Positions 1-6,208 are shown, counted from the first letter of the stretch. The stretch: DNA of 7,741 nucleotides from JANWHZ01 sp964527385 (GCA_964527385.1 CAZGPZ010000047.1:1-7741), one strand, 5' to 3'. Notes: generated by a model from the sequence alone, not told the origin. Program-made: numbers and translations.

Positions 1-181
1 CGGTGAACATGAACGGTTCAGCAGTGGCTTCCACGAGTTCAACCAGCGTTTCGACGTCTTCAGGCGCGATAGCGCCAGGAACTGCGGGGAATTCGTCTTG
101 AGGTAGATTGCCCGGCTGGCCATTGGCTTCGTTGCCATCATCGCCCACGGGTGGAATATGAGCTTCACCATATCCTGGCAT
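1..181 (-). CDS. N-terminal part of an unrecognised protein, cut by the window edge
   Basis: A leftward reading frame of 60 complete codons starts at the ATG complementary to 179-181 and stays open to base 1, so the C-terminus is outside the window. The start is well supported: a perfect AGGAGG lies five bases upstream, and a TTGACA/TATATT promoter sits above it. A second ATG at 184-186 touches the AGGAGG directly and is too close to be used. The visible part begins MPGYGEAHIPPVGDDG. It is rich in Pro, Gly, Asp and Glu and probably disordered up to about residue 38, after which an acidic helix (EDVETLVELVEA) begins. There is no signal peptide or membrane segment. I do not recognise a family and assign no function. 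Confidence 0.8.
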   Translation of the reverse strand, partial: MPGYGEAHIPPVGDDGNEANGQPGNLPQDEFPAVPGAIAPEDVETLVELVEATAEPFMFT

Positions 182-186
182 TGCAT

Positions 187-192
187 CCTCCT
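187..192 (-). promoter_or_regulatory. Perfect Shine-Dalgarno AGGAGG for the leftward partial gene
   Basis: CCTCCT on the plus strand reads AGGAGG on the minus strand, five bases before the ATG at 179-181. It decides the start of the partial gene and shows that the host uses canonical ribosome binding sites for at least some genes. Confidence 0.8.
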
Positions 193-206
193 AGTTATAA
201 ACCGAA

Positions 207-234
207 AATATACACCGAATATAAATCATGTCAA
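207..234 (-). promoter_or_regulatory. Sigma70-type promoter TTGACA-16-TATATT for the leftward gene
   Basis: On the minus strand a perfect -35 TTGACA (229-234) is followed after 16 bases by TATATT (207-212). The expected transcription start is near base 200, giving a leader of about 20 bases that contains the AGGAGG. Two direct copies of TTCGGT (214-219 and 201-206), 13 bases apart, bracket the -10 hexamer and could be operator half-sites, though this is speculative. The interval 182-322 is the shared intergenic space of two divergent genes. I could not pick out a convincing promoter for the rightward gene. Confidence 0.65.
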
Positions 235-322
235 TCAATTTTGTTGTTCATCATGGCGCGGTCATCCGTTGCTATTTGAGCGCGGCACAGGCAAAATAGA
301 GCTAAAGGTAACGAGGACGACT

Positions 323-1048
323 ATGCTTCCAATGCTGCTTGCCGGTACGACATTTCTCTCGACGCTTCTTGGTGGGCTGACGGCGCTGAAGAACCGTGAT
401 GTCATGCATCGGTTCCTGGGCTACACCGCCGGCGTGCTGCTAGGTGTTGTTGCCTTCGACCTGCTGCCGGAGATATTCAAGACATTGCAATCAGGTGATG
501 GCAACGCGACGGCCGCCATGGTCGCCCTCGTGGCTGGGTTCCTCGTATTTCATATTATTGAAAAAAGCATCCTGATCCACCACTCCCAAGAGCGTGAATA
601 TGAAGTCCATCACCACCCTGACGTCGGGTTGGCGTCCGCGCTGGCGCTGTCCGGGCATAGCTTCCTGGATGGTGTGGGCATCGGCCTGGGCTTTCAGGCG
701 GGCCAGGCGGTGGGCATTGCGGTGGCGATAGCCGTTATCGCGCACGATTTCACGGATGGGCTGAACACAGTTAACCTGATGCTCATGAACCACAACCGCT
801 CGCGGCGGACGCTGATTATGCTGGGCATGGATGCGGTCGCTCCGGTGATCGGTGTCATAAGCACGATGTTCTTCAAGGTGTCAGATGCGGGGTTAGTGTT
901 GTATCTGGGATTCTTTGCAGGGTTTCTCTTATACATTGGTGCCAGTGAAATTTTGCCGGAAGCGCATAGCAAACATTCATCGTATTCGACTATCGGCTTG
1001 ACGGTCGTTGGCGTGATATTTATGTTCATAGTAACGCGCTTTGCGTGA
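323..1048 (+). CDS. ZIP-family divalent metal transporter
   Basis: A 241-residue integral membrane protein with the features of the ZIP (ZupT/SLC39-like) family, which moves Zn2+, Fe2+ or Mn2+ into the cytoplasm. About seven to eight hydrophobic segments are visible. The metal-binding helix signatures are HSFLDG (residues 112-117, helix 4) and HDFTDG (141-146, helix 5); a further conserved segment, GASEILPEAH, is at 206-215. A His/Glu-rich cytoplasmic loop at 86-99 separates helices 3 and 4, as usual in the family. Helix 5 normally reads HEIPEG, so HDFTDG, with Asp145 where Glu is usual and no Pro, is atypical and metal specificity cannot be called. The start is the ATG at 323, preceded by GAGGA at 313-317. 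The open frame continues up to 158 but would run through the divergent promoter. The stop is 20 bases before the rmuC start. Confidence 0.88.
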   Translation: MLPMLLAGTTFLSTLLGGLTALKNRDVMHRFLGYTAGVLLGVVAFDLLPEIFKTLQSGDGNATAAMVALVAGFLVFHIIEKSILIHHSQEREYEVHHHPDVGLASALALSGHSFLDGVGIGLGFQAGQAVGIAVAIAVIAHDFTDGLNTVNLMLMNHNRSRRTLIMLGMDAVAPVIGVISTMFFKVSDAGLVLYLGFFAGFLLYIGASEILPEAHSKHSSYSTIGLTVVGVIFMFIVTRFA

Positions 1049-1053
1049 CGAAC

Positions 1054-1062
1054 TGGTAGAAT
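1054..1062 (+). promoter_or_regulatory. Extended -10 promoter TGGTAGAAT directly before rmuC
   Basis: TG at 1054-1055 plus TAGAAT at 1057-1062 form an extended -10 element (TGn-TATAAT type, five of six in the hexamer). Only six bases separate it from the ATG at 1069, so initiation would fall on or beside the start codon and give a leaderless mRNA. There is no good -35 and no clear Shine-Dalgarno for the gene. Confidence 0.5.
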
Positions 1063-1068
1063 AAGAGC

Positions 1069-2142
1069 ATGACAGCGGTGGTTATTCTCTTGGGGTTAGT
1101 TGTCCTGGCACTGGTCGGCGTGGTCGTTTGGCAAGCGCGGCCGAAATCAGACACCGGCAATGCGCTGCTGATCAAGGAAGATTTAAGGATACTGAGCGAC
1201 GATATTGGCAAACTGAAAGACGGCTTGCAGACACAGATCACCGAACGGCTGGACAAGAACCAGGAATTGATGCGCGAATCGATCATGAAGCAATTCAGCG
1301 CCAGTAGCAAGCTGATATCCGATGTCACGGAACGCCTGACAAAGCTGGATGAAACGAACAAGCGCGTGGTGAACGTCGCGGACGAGCTAAAGACGCTCCA
1401 AAATGTGCTGCAGAACCCAAAACAGCGCGGCGTGCTCGGCGAATACTATTTGAGCCAGGTCCTTGAGAATGTGCTGCCGCCGGATCGCTTCAAGCTGCAG
1501 TACAAGTTTGCCAATGGCGAGATTGCCGATGCCGTAATCATTCTCGACAAAGGGCAGATGTTGCCTGTAGACTCCAAATTCTCGCTGGAAAACTACAACC
1601 GTTTGCTGGAAGAAAAAGACGCGGCGCGTCGTGATGTGCTGGCCAAAGCTTTCAAAGCTGACCTGAAGGGACGCATCGACGAAACCGCCAAGTATATACG
1701 GCCTGGCGAGAATACCATGGACTACGCTTTCATGTTTATTCCGAGCGAAGCCATTTACTACGACCTGCTGATCAATAAAGTTGGTATCACCAACACGAGC
1801 GCTCGCGACCTGATCGAATATGCTTTTCGTGACAAGAAGGTTATTATCGTCAGCCCGACGACCTTCATGGCGTACTTGCAAACGGTTATGCAGGGACTAA
1901 GAAGCCTCAAAATTGAAGAGCAAGCCAAAGAAATCCAGATCCGCGTGGGCGAACTCGGCCGCCATATTGTGACGTACGAAACGCTGATGCAGAAGTTGGG
2001 CGCGAGCCTCGGTACGACGGTGAACCACTTCAACAACGCACACAAAGAACTCAAAAAAGTCGACAAAGACGTCGTGAAGATCGCCAGCACTGCCGCGAGC
2101 GTCGAACCGCTGTCGCTCGACCGGCCCAGCGTTGACGAATAA
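1069..2142 (+). CDS. rmuC: RmuC-family DNA recombination protein, membrane-anchored
   Basis: A 357-residue RmuC homologue. RmuC proteins carry a PD-(D/E)XK nuclease-like core and limit inversions at short inverted repeats in E. coli; the biochemical activity is not well established. Residues 3-22 form one N-terminal transmembrane helix, residues about 35-115 are a charged coiled coil, and the RmuC domain runs from about 118 to 320. Candidate nuclease-fold residues are Glu125 in GVLGEYYL, Asp154 in EIADAVI and Asp168/Lys170 in LPVDSKF. Other family hallmarks are DYAFMFIPSEAIYYDLL (218-234) and VIIVSPTTFMAYL (258-270). The E. coli protein is about 475 residues, so this is a short form lacking much of the coiled coil. 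It follows the ZIP gene by 20 bases and could be co-transcribed or use its own extended -10. It converges with the next gene, with five bases between stops. Confidence 0.93.
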   Translation: MTAVVILLGLVVLALVGVVVWQARPKSDTGNALLIKEDLRILSDDIGKLKDGLQTQITERLDKNQELMRESIMKQFSASSKLISDVTERLTKLDETNKRVVNVADELKTLQNVLQNPKQRGVLGEYYLSQVLENVLPPDRFKLQYKFANGEIADAVIILDKGQMLPVDSKFSLENYNRLLEEKDAARRDVLAKAFKADLKGRIDETAKYIRPGENTMDYAFMFIPSEAIYYDLLINKVGITNTSARDLIEYAFRDKKVIIVSPTTFMAYLQTVMQGLRSLKIEEQAKEIQIRVGELGRHIVTYETLMQKLGASLGTTVNHFNNAHKELKKVDKDVVKIASTAASVEPLSLDRPSVDE

Positions 2143-2147
2143 CGCCG

Positions 2148-2867
2148 TTAAGGCTGTAACAATATAGCCTGGATGGCTGCTTTTCTGTCCGCCAGCTCAT
2201 TGGCATGCTGTGCTATGGCGTGGCTGGTGCGCTTTGCGTCGTGGTCTGAAAACCATTGCAAACGCCGCTGGAGCGGTATCTTTCCAAGCCATCGTTTTAC
2301 GTCTGCGCCCGCATTTGCTGCACATTCCTGCCTGGCCGCGTAGAACATGTTCATGATCCGCTCATGGCGATTGTAGCCATGGCTGCGCCGGAAGTGGCGC
2401 TCTGCGCCCGAGTAAAATAGCCGCGCCATCTGGAAGTCACGCTCGGTTCCAGGCGATGACTGGCACGCTTCAATAGCGACAGTGCCCATAGTTGTGAACA
2501 GCCGCCCGAATAAGCTGTAGATCTCGCCAGCCTTATGTTCTATTTTGTCCGGATTTATGCCGTTCAAGTGGCCTAAGATGTCACTGATTGTTCCTTCGGC
2601 GAGCTGCAACTGCCGCTCGGCATGGCTGAAGGCAGTATGACCTTCGGCATTGCCGGGCTGAACAGCCCAACGGAGGTGCATTTTGGCGTAATCTACGCGT
2701 ACATCGATGATTTCGAGCCGAGTTTCATTGAGGCTACTATCATCGCTGGCGGGCTGGTTTTCCATTAGCGCGAGGGCGGTAGCGTAATGTGCGCATGCTG
2801 CAGCATAATCATCACAGTTCTCCGCTTTATGCGCGGCATCCCGCTCATCCTTTGCTTCAGGAGCCAT
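2148..2867 (-). CDS. Helical TPR-like protein, member 1 of a local paralogous family
   Basis: A 239-residue soluble protein that I do not recognise as a named family. Residues 7-35 resemble a TPR unit: acidic/Ala-rich, with the pattern of small and aromatic positions around DDYAAACAHYATALALM. The rest is predicted helical, with no signal peptide or membrane helix. Its order of motifs, KAGEIYSLFGRL (112-123), then FQMARLFYSGAERHF (145-159), then MFYAARQECA (174-183), then a tail ending AILLQP, is matched by the neighbouring genes. The ATG lies two bases after the stop of the upstream gene and has no Shine-Dalgarno, which suggests translational coupling; a TATACT at 2883-2888 is a weak internal promoter candidate. 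TPR-like helices suggest protein binding, but no function can be given. Confidence 0.8.
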   Translation of the reverse strand: MAPEAKDERDAAHKAENCDDYAAACAHYATALALMENQPASDDSSLNETRLEIIDVRVDYAKMHLRWAVQPGNAEGHTAFSHAERQLQLAEGTISDILGHLNGINPDKIEHKAGEIYSLFGRLFTTMGTVAIEACQSSPGTERDFQMARLFYSGAERHFRRSHGYNRHERIMNMFYAARQECAANAGADVKRWLGKIPLQRRLQWFSDHDAKRTSHAIAQHANELADRKAAIQAILLQP

Positions 2868-2869
2868 AG

Positions 2870-3571
2870 CTACGGCTGTGCCAGTATAGAGTCACGCGCG
2901 CTTTGCTGGTCGTAGACACCACCTGCCCGTGCATTATGCAGCGCAAGCATAGCTGGGTCGTGCTGGTCGTAAATAAGTGCGGCTTTCTGTTGCCACATAC
3001 TCTGCTTTATATGGTGGTTAAGCACCGCCTCTATGCGCGCCGCCGTGGTAAAAAGGTCGTAGAACATCGCCGCCGGGGCGTGCCCGCCTTCCATGAAGAT
3101 GCGCGCGAGGTTAAGATTATCTTCTGTTTGGTGCAATCTATGTACCGACGCGGTTGTGATGCCCTGTAGCGCCTCCTGCCTAGCGAACAGCAGATGTCCG
3201 AGTGCTGCCGGGATGCAGCTCATTTGGTCCAAGCGCAACTGTCCCCAATCGCGTACACCGCGGATATCTTCGCATTTGCTTGCCAGCCAATCTCGACTAT
3301 CATTGACGATTTTGTCGTTAAGAGTTCGCTCCTCGACAGCCGGTCTTTGGGTATGCGCGACGCGGTCCAGTGCGATTTCGCCGAGCCGGTAGGCTGCGAC
3401 GATACCCCGGATATGCGCTTCGTCGGTTGGACTGGCATCTTGGGTGTATTCGTTCTCGTTAGCAGTCCAGACCGCGTCTTCCAGTTCACGGTAATCAGTC
3501 GCTGTTGTCAGTTCTGCGGAAGCTTTGCCAAAGGCTTCCCTAAAGTGCGCGCGCCGCATAAATAAAGTCAT
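2870..3571 (-). CDS. Helical protein, member 2 of the local paralogous family
   Basis: A 233-residue, probably cytoplasmic, all-helical protein of unrecognised family. It lacks an obvious TPR start, but its C-terminal half follows the same order as its neighbours: NLNLARIFMEGG (152-163), MFYDLFTTAARIEA (169-182), the HDPAMLALHNARA segment (204-216), and a tail ending SILAQP, close to the AILLQP of the downstream gene. The downstream gene starts two bases after its stop, so the two form an operon. I chose the ATG at 3571 because it lies seven bases beyond a TTGACA-17-CATTAT promoter. Met5 is an alternative, and neither ATG has a Shine-Dalgarno. Function unknown. Confidence 0.8.
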   Translation of the reverse strand: MTLFMRRAHFREAFGKASAELTTATDYRELEDAVWTANENEYTQDASPTDEAHIRGIVAAYRLGEIALDRVAHTQRPAVEERTLNDKIVNDSRDWLASKCEDIRGVRDWGQLRLDQMSCIPAALGHLLFARQEALQGITTASVHRLHQTEDNLNLARIFMEGGHAPAAMFYDLFTTAARIEAVLNHHIKQSMWQQKAALIYDQHDPAMLALHNARAGGVYDQQSARDSILAQP

Positions 3572-3578
3572 TCGTCAT

Positions 3579-3607
3579 ATAATGACCGCTAATTGTTGGA
3601 ATGTCAA
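3579..3607 (-). promoter_or_regulatory. Promoter TTGACA-17-CATTAT, leaderless geometry
   Basis: On the minus strand TTGACA (3602-3607) is followed after exactly 17 bases by CATTAT (3579-3584), four of six to TATAAT. The -10 ends seven bases before the ATG at 3571, so transcription should begin at or next to the start codon. Just upstream, at 3621-3628, lies the 8-base palindrome CTGTACAG, a possible but unproven regulator site. The rest of the 99-base gap (3572-3670) holds nothing else I can identify. Confidence 0.6.
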
Positions 3608-3670
3608 TGTTACTCAAACCCTGTACAGCAAAACACAACATTAATACTTCCGGATTGTTATCTGCTTGGA

Positions 3671-4444
3671 CTATGGATGGCGTATGGCGGTGCCGATAGT
3701 GTCGGATGAACGCAAGTCAGCGATGCGTCCAATGTATGTATCCCGCGCGGCTTCGTAGTTGGCGCGGTTAACAATACGGCACAACAACACGTCGCGGCTG
3801 GCAAACAAGAACCAAACGGCCATGCCGATGGCATTGCCGCGCAGGCGTTCGTTCCGCGCTGCCGTCATAGCGGTCTTAGCCCGATAATACATATTATTGC
3901 CATCAACCAGTTCGTCATACGCCTGTCTGTATAGGGGAGATGCTGTGCTAAAACTGATTTCCGGGTCGCGAAAGTCATGTATTTGCAGCCAAGCTGCCCG
4001 CGCGGTCATGGCGCGGGCGATGCAGGCGATAGTCGCGCCGTGATTCGCATGGATTTCAGCTCGGCGCCTTGTAATTGCGCGGTTGGTTGTTTGGTCCCAA
4101 CGGTCCAACGGGTAGCGCCGTGCGACGCGCTCGGCGCCGCTTGAAGCGCTGACTAATCTGTCCAGGCCGACATGCGTGCTATCTTCGAAATCTGGCTGGC
4201 CTGTGGATTGTAGGGCGCGCCGAATCCATGAAAAACCGATATCGCGCTGCAGATCGGCTTGTGCCAAAGCGGTCGTGTCGTTTGGCGTCGCGTGGAGCAA
4301 CATGGCTTCGGCTGCGCCGAATTGCGTGAAAGCAGCCACGAAATCACCTTGCTTGGCCGCGCGGATGCCTGCTTCCTGCGCGTGGCGCGCGGGCTCGTAA
4401 AGGTACGTATCGTCTGGGGGTTGTTCGGATCTACCATCTGGCAT
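3671..4444 (-). CDS. Helical TPR-like protein, member 3 of the local paralogous family
   Basis: A 257-residue soluble protein of unrecognised family. Residues 21-49 form a good TPR-like helix pair (AGIRAAKQGDFVAAFTQF and following). The rest aligns by eye with the member at 2148-2867: RDIGFSWIRRAL (67-78), RRAEIHANHGATIA (127-140), then STASPLYRQAYDEL (166-179), MTAARNERLRGNA (193-205) and a short tail ending TAIRHP. It is Arg- and Ala-rich, without signal peptide or membrane helix; an aromatic stretch, AVWFLFA (209-215), is too short to span a membrane. The start is secured by a perfect AGGAGG seven bases upstream. The glycosidase ends 44 bases upstream without a terminator hairpin, so read-through is possible. 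Function unknown; TPR-like folds usually bind proteins. Confidence 0.82.
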   Translation of the reverse strand: MPDGRSEQPPDDTYLYEPARHAQEAGIRAAKQGDFVAAFTQFGAAEAMLLHATPNDTTALAQADLQRDIGFSWIRRALQSTGQPDFEDSTHVGLDRLVSASSGAERVARRYPLDRWDQTTNRAITRRRAEIHANHGATIACIARAMTARAAWLQIHDFRDPEISFSTASPLYRQAYDELVDGNNMYYRAKTAMTAARNERLRGNAIGMAVWFLFASRDVLLCRIVNRANYEAARDTYIGRIADLRSSDTIGTAIRHP

Positions 4445-4451
4445 GAGAGCG

Positions 4452-4470
4452 CCTCCTTGTTCGTATTGTA
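4452..4470 (-). promoter_or_regulatory. Shine-Dalgarno AGGAGG and possible -10 TACAAT
   Basis: AGGAGG (4452-4457) sits seven bases before the ATG at 4444 and decides that start. TACAAT (4465-4470), five of six to TATAAT, lies just above it and would give a leader of about 14 bases. No good -35 is seen at the right distance, so the promoter part is tentative and the ribosome binding site is firm. Confidence 0.6.
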
Positions 4471-4488
4471 ATTGCGTTTTGGCCGCGT

Positions 4489-5814
4489 TCAGCTACGCAT
4501 ATCTAACAAGTCAACAACCAGCGCGGCAGTCCACGAAAAATTCTGGGCGCCAAGGCCTTCGCCGGTAAGCGGGTTGAAATATTCGCGGAAGCCATGTTTG
4601 GCGACCATCTCAAGCGTGCTCTCGCGAAGCGCTGCGGCATGGTCGTGATAGCCGTATGTCCTCAGCCCGTCGATGACCAGCCAGTTCATGTTGGTCCAAC
4701 TCGGTCCCTGCCAATAGCAGATGGGATTAAACCACGGCGAGTTCGCGGGCACGCCCGGCACGGGGAAGGCAGTTCCGAACAGGTGTTCATTCTCCAACAT
4801 TCTTACTACCGAGGCAGCGCGTTCTTTGCTAGCAGTCCCGGCATACAGCGGTAGCAATGTCGCGATAGTGGGTTGTTTGAGCGGTTTGTGTGTCACGAAA
4901 TCGCGCGAATAATATTGCTCTGTGTATGGGTCCCACAACTCCTCCAGCGCTTTTACAGTGAGCTGCATACGCTTTGCCAAACCTTCCGGCAAGTCTTCGC
5001 GGATCGTGCTAGCAATTTTTTGCAGGTGGCTGTTCGCCCGCGCGAGGATGCAGTTGAATGCCAGGTCTTCGATGGAGAACAATGAATGGTCGAGAATTTT
5101 ACTGGTATTGTATGCTTTGCGCCGCAAACGAAGCTGCGTATCGTACAGCGCGAGCGCTTCAATATTGCTGAGACGTTGTTCAGCTGGGACGTACCGTGTA
5201 TCGCTGCGGAACCAGCTGATCATGCCGTCAAGCTTTAGCTTTGCTAGCAGGCGAATCCACCAAGGCAGTAAGTGCTCGCCAAGCTGTTCCATCCATGGGG
5301 GAGTATTGTCCATGCCGGTTTCCCACGGGTGAATGAGCAGCGCGAGCCCTTCGCCGTGCGGGTCGCGTTCAGCGTACATCCACTCGTGGTACGCAAGCAA
5401 ATTCGGCCAAGTTTGCCTGTACCAACTATGGCGCTCGGTTGCCGGCAGCTTCTCGCCGATGCGTACGATAGCCTCGGCAAGCATGGGCGGCTGTGTGATG
5501 CCGCTCGTGGAAATGCCGTCGGGCGACAGGGGGCTGAGCCAGCTCTGCCAGACGCCCTGGTGCATCGTTTGTTTCTTGCCGGGTGTGAAGACAATGTGCG
5601 GCAGCATGCCATTCTGCCACTGCGCGCGTAGCAGGCTGAGGATTTCCATCTTGGCACGCTCTACATCGTAATGCCGTTGCCCGATCGCGACGAAGCAACT
5701 ATCCCATAGCCATTGATGCGGATAGAGTCCCTTCGCCGGTACCGTAAAGCTACCGCGGTCATTAGCCTTTAGCACGGCTTCTGCCTGCGCGCGCAACCCG
5801 CTCGTATCGCTCAT
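4489..5814 (-). CDS. MGH/GH63-like (alpha/alpha)6 glycoside hydrolase
   Basis: A 441-residue cytoplasmic glycosidase of the GH63/mannosylglycerate-hydrolase-like clan, whose members cleave alpha-glycosidic bonds with inversion. Hallmarks in order: YPHQWLWDSCF (31-41), QNGMLPHIVF (67-76), HPWETGMDNTPPW (162-174), PTIATLLPLYAG (315-326), WFNPICYWQGPSWTNMNW (361-378) and REYFNPLTGEG with NFSWTAAL (410-432). By analogy with the family, Asp169 in GMDN is the likely catalytic acid, and Glu411 (REYF) or Glu419 (TGEG) the base. There is no signal peptide, so the substrate is internal or imported; mannosylglycerate, glucosylglycerate or another small alpha-glycoside cannot be distinguished. The frame stays open to 5973, but the upstream part crosses the palindromic repeat. 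The ATG at 5814 lies seven bases after an extended -10 and leaves the domain complete. It may be cotranscribed with the helical protein genes downstream. Confidence 0.88.
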   Translation of the reverse strand: MSDTSGLRAQAEAVLKANDRGSFTVPAKGLYPHQWLWDSCFVAIGQRHYDVERAKMEILSLLRAQWQNGMLPHIVFTPGKKQTMHQGVWQSWLSPLSPDGISTSGITQPPMLAEAIVRIGEKLPATERHSWYRQTWPNLLAYHEWMYAERDPHGEGLALLIHPWETGMDNTPPWMEQLGEHLLPWWIRLLAKLKLDGMISWFRSDTRYVPAEQRLSNIEALALYDTQLRLRRKAYNTSKILDHSLFSIEDLAFNCILARANSHLQKIASTIREDLPEGLAKRMQLTVKALEELWDPYTEQYYSRDFVTHKPLKQPTIATLLPLYAGTASKERAASVVRMLENEHLFGTAFPVPGVPANSPWFNPICYWQGPSWTNMNWLVIDGLRTYGYHDHAAALRESTLEMVAKHGFREYFNPLTGEGLGAQNFSWTAALVVDLLDMRS

Positions 5815-5821
5815 GGTTGTT

Positions 5822-5830
5822 AGTATAGCA
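5822..5830 (-). promoter_or_regulatory. Extended -10 promoter TGCTATACT before the glycosidase
   Basis: Minus-strand TG-C-TATACT (5822-5830) is an extended -10 element, with five of six in the hexamer. It ends seven bases before the ATG at 5814, and no Shine-Dalgarno lies between, so the message is probably leaderless. No -35 match is seen; the -35 position falls inside the left terminal repeat of the adjacent palindromic element. Confidence 0.6.
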
Positions 5831-5840
5831 ATAAATACAC

Positions 5841-5873
5841 ATTCCCTCTGGCGGGAACCGGCCAGTTCCTTTT
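5841..5873 (+). repeat. Left terminal inverted repeat
   Basis: This 33-base arm has core CTGGCGGGAACCGGCCAG and matches the right arm except at base 5846. Its inner end begins a local hairpin: TTCCTTTTGG (5866-5875) pairs with CCAAAAGGAA (5882-5891) around a 6-base loop. The sequence CCAAAAGG is repeated directly just downstream. Confidence 0.85.
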
Positions 5874-5927
5874 GGCATTGCCCAAAAGGAACCAAAAGGC
5901 TAGGCCACGGTTCCGCCCGCTCGGGTG

Positions 5928-6019
5928 GCGTTGTAGATGCTACAAGCGCTGCGGAACTTGCTCGTTTACACATCGCTCAAACAGTCCTCGCTTGGGTTGG
6001 CTTGTAGCATCCACAACGC
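5928..6019. repeat. Inner inverted repeat pair within the palindromic element
   Basis: GCGTTGTAGATGCTACAAGC (5928-5947) is the inverted copy, with one mismatch, of 6000-6019. The outer flanks are GC-rich and partly complementary as well, and GGCCAC at 5903-5908 pairs with GTGGCC at 6041-6046. A transcript would form a long stem with a 52-base loop (5948-5999). Confidence 0.75.
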
Positions 6020-6086
6020 GCCCGCCGGGCGGGCTCCACAGTGGCCACGAACAGCCGAGGTATCTGCTCAGGTATTGATTAGGTAA

Positions 6087-6120
6087 GGTGTTTAGCCGTT
6101 CTCGGCTAAGGCGCAACACC
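6087..6120. repeat. Perfect small hairpin in the asymmetric part of the element
   Basis: TTAGCCG (6092-6098) pairs with CGGCTAA (6103-6109) over a TTCT loop, and flanking GGTGTT (6087-6092) pairs with AACACC (6115-6120). The two stems are offset by a small bulge. It has no T-tract, so it is not a standard intrinsic terminator. Confidence 0.6.
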
Positions 6121-6175
6121 GCAAAGGAGCGAGCGCCCGGCCTTGATCTTTTTGCTTACTTTTTAGATCAAGTTA

Positions 6176-6208
6176 AAAAGGAACTGGCCGGTTCCCGCCA
6201 GACGGAAT
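6176..6208 (-). repeat. Right terminal inverted repeat
   Basis: Inverted copy of 5841-5873 with one mismatch. Immediately inside it, CTTGATCT (6142-6149) pairs with AGATCAAG (6165-6172) around a T-rich 15-base loop, forming a hairpin analogous to the one near the left end. Confidence 0.85.

Larger units (their letters stand above)
5841..6208. repeat. 368-base non-coding palindromic element with terminal inverted repeats
   Basis: The ends (5841-5873 and 6176-6208) are inverted copies matching at 32 of 33 bases. The likeness continues more loosely inward to GGCC at about 5903-5906 and 6139-6142, where both arms carry an AAAAG-AA-CAAAA core. A second inverted pair (5928-5947 with 6000-6019, 19 of 20) lies inside an imperfect stem spanning about 5903-5947 and 6000-6046, around a 52-base loop. 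There is no credible protein in it; frames crossing it are low-complexity or Arg/Pro-rich. No clear target-site duplication is visible. It fills nearly all of the intergenic space 5815-6341. From memory, unverified, its TTTTTG-TTACTTTTT core resembles palindromic intergenic repeats in several bacterial phyla. It could be a MITE-like element or a structured DNA/RNA repeat. Confidence 0.8.

Noticed and set aside
158..322. Upstream extension of the ZIP reading frame by 55 residues
   Set aside because: It crosses the divergent promoter and start of the leftward gene, has no ribosome binding site at 158, and the ATG at 323 has GAGGA at proper spacing and begins the first membrane helix.
1387..1881. 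164-codon antisense open frame within rmuC
   Set aside because: It mirrors the codon structure of rmuC, has no promoter or ribosome binding site, and the sense frame is clearly conserved RmuC.
2903..3565. Plus-strand open frames opposite the second helical gene
   Set aside because: They are out-of-frame shadows with Arg/Ser/Cys-rich translations, and several overlap each other; the minus-strand gene has a good promoter and relatives next door.
2148..4444. TPR-containing anti-phage or toxin-antitoxin system
   Set aside because: No nuclease, NTPase, toxin or transmembrane effector accompanies the helical proteins, and sizes and spacing fit no known defence operon.
5815..5973. N-terminal extension of the glycosidase frame to 5973
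   Set aside because: The added 53 residues are encoded by the palindromic repeat and the promoter, and resemble no glycosidase; the conserved domain is complete from the ATG at 5814.
6142..6172. Intrinsic terminator from the CTTGATCT/AGATCAAG hairpin
   Set aside because: The stem is AT-rich with a 15-base loop and no gene ends nearby on either strand; it is better explained as part of the repeat's end structure.
5841..6208. Insertion sequence or CRISPR array
   Set aside because: There is no transposase or integrase frame and no regularly spaced repeat-spacer pattern; the symmetry is inverted and nested, not tandem.
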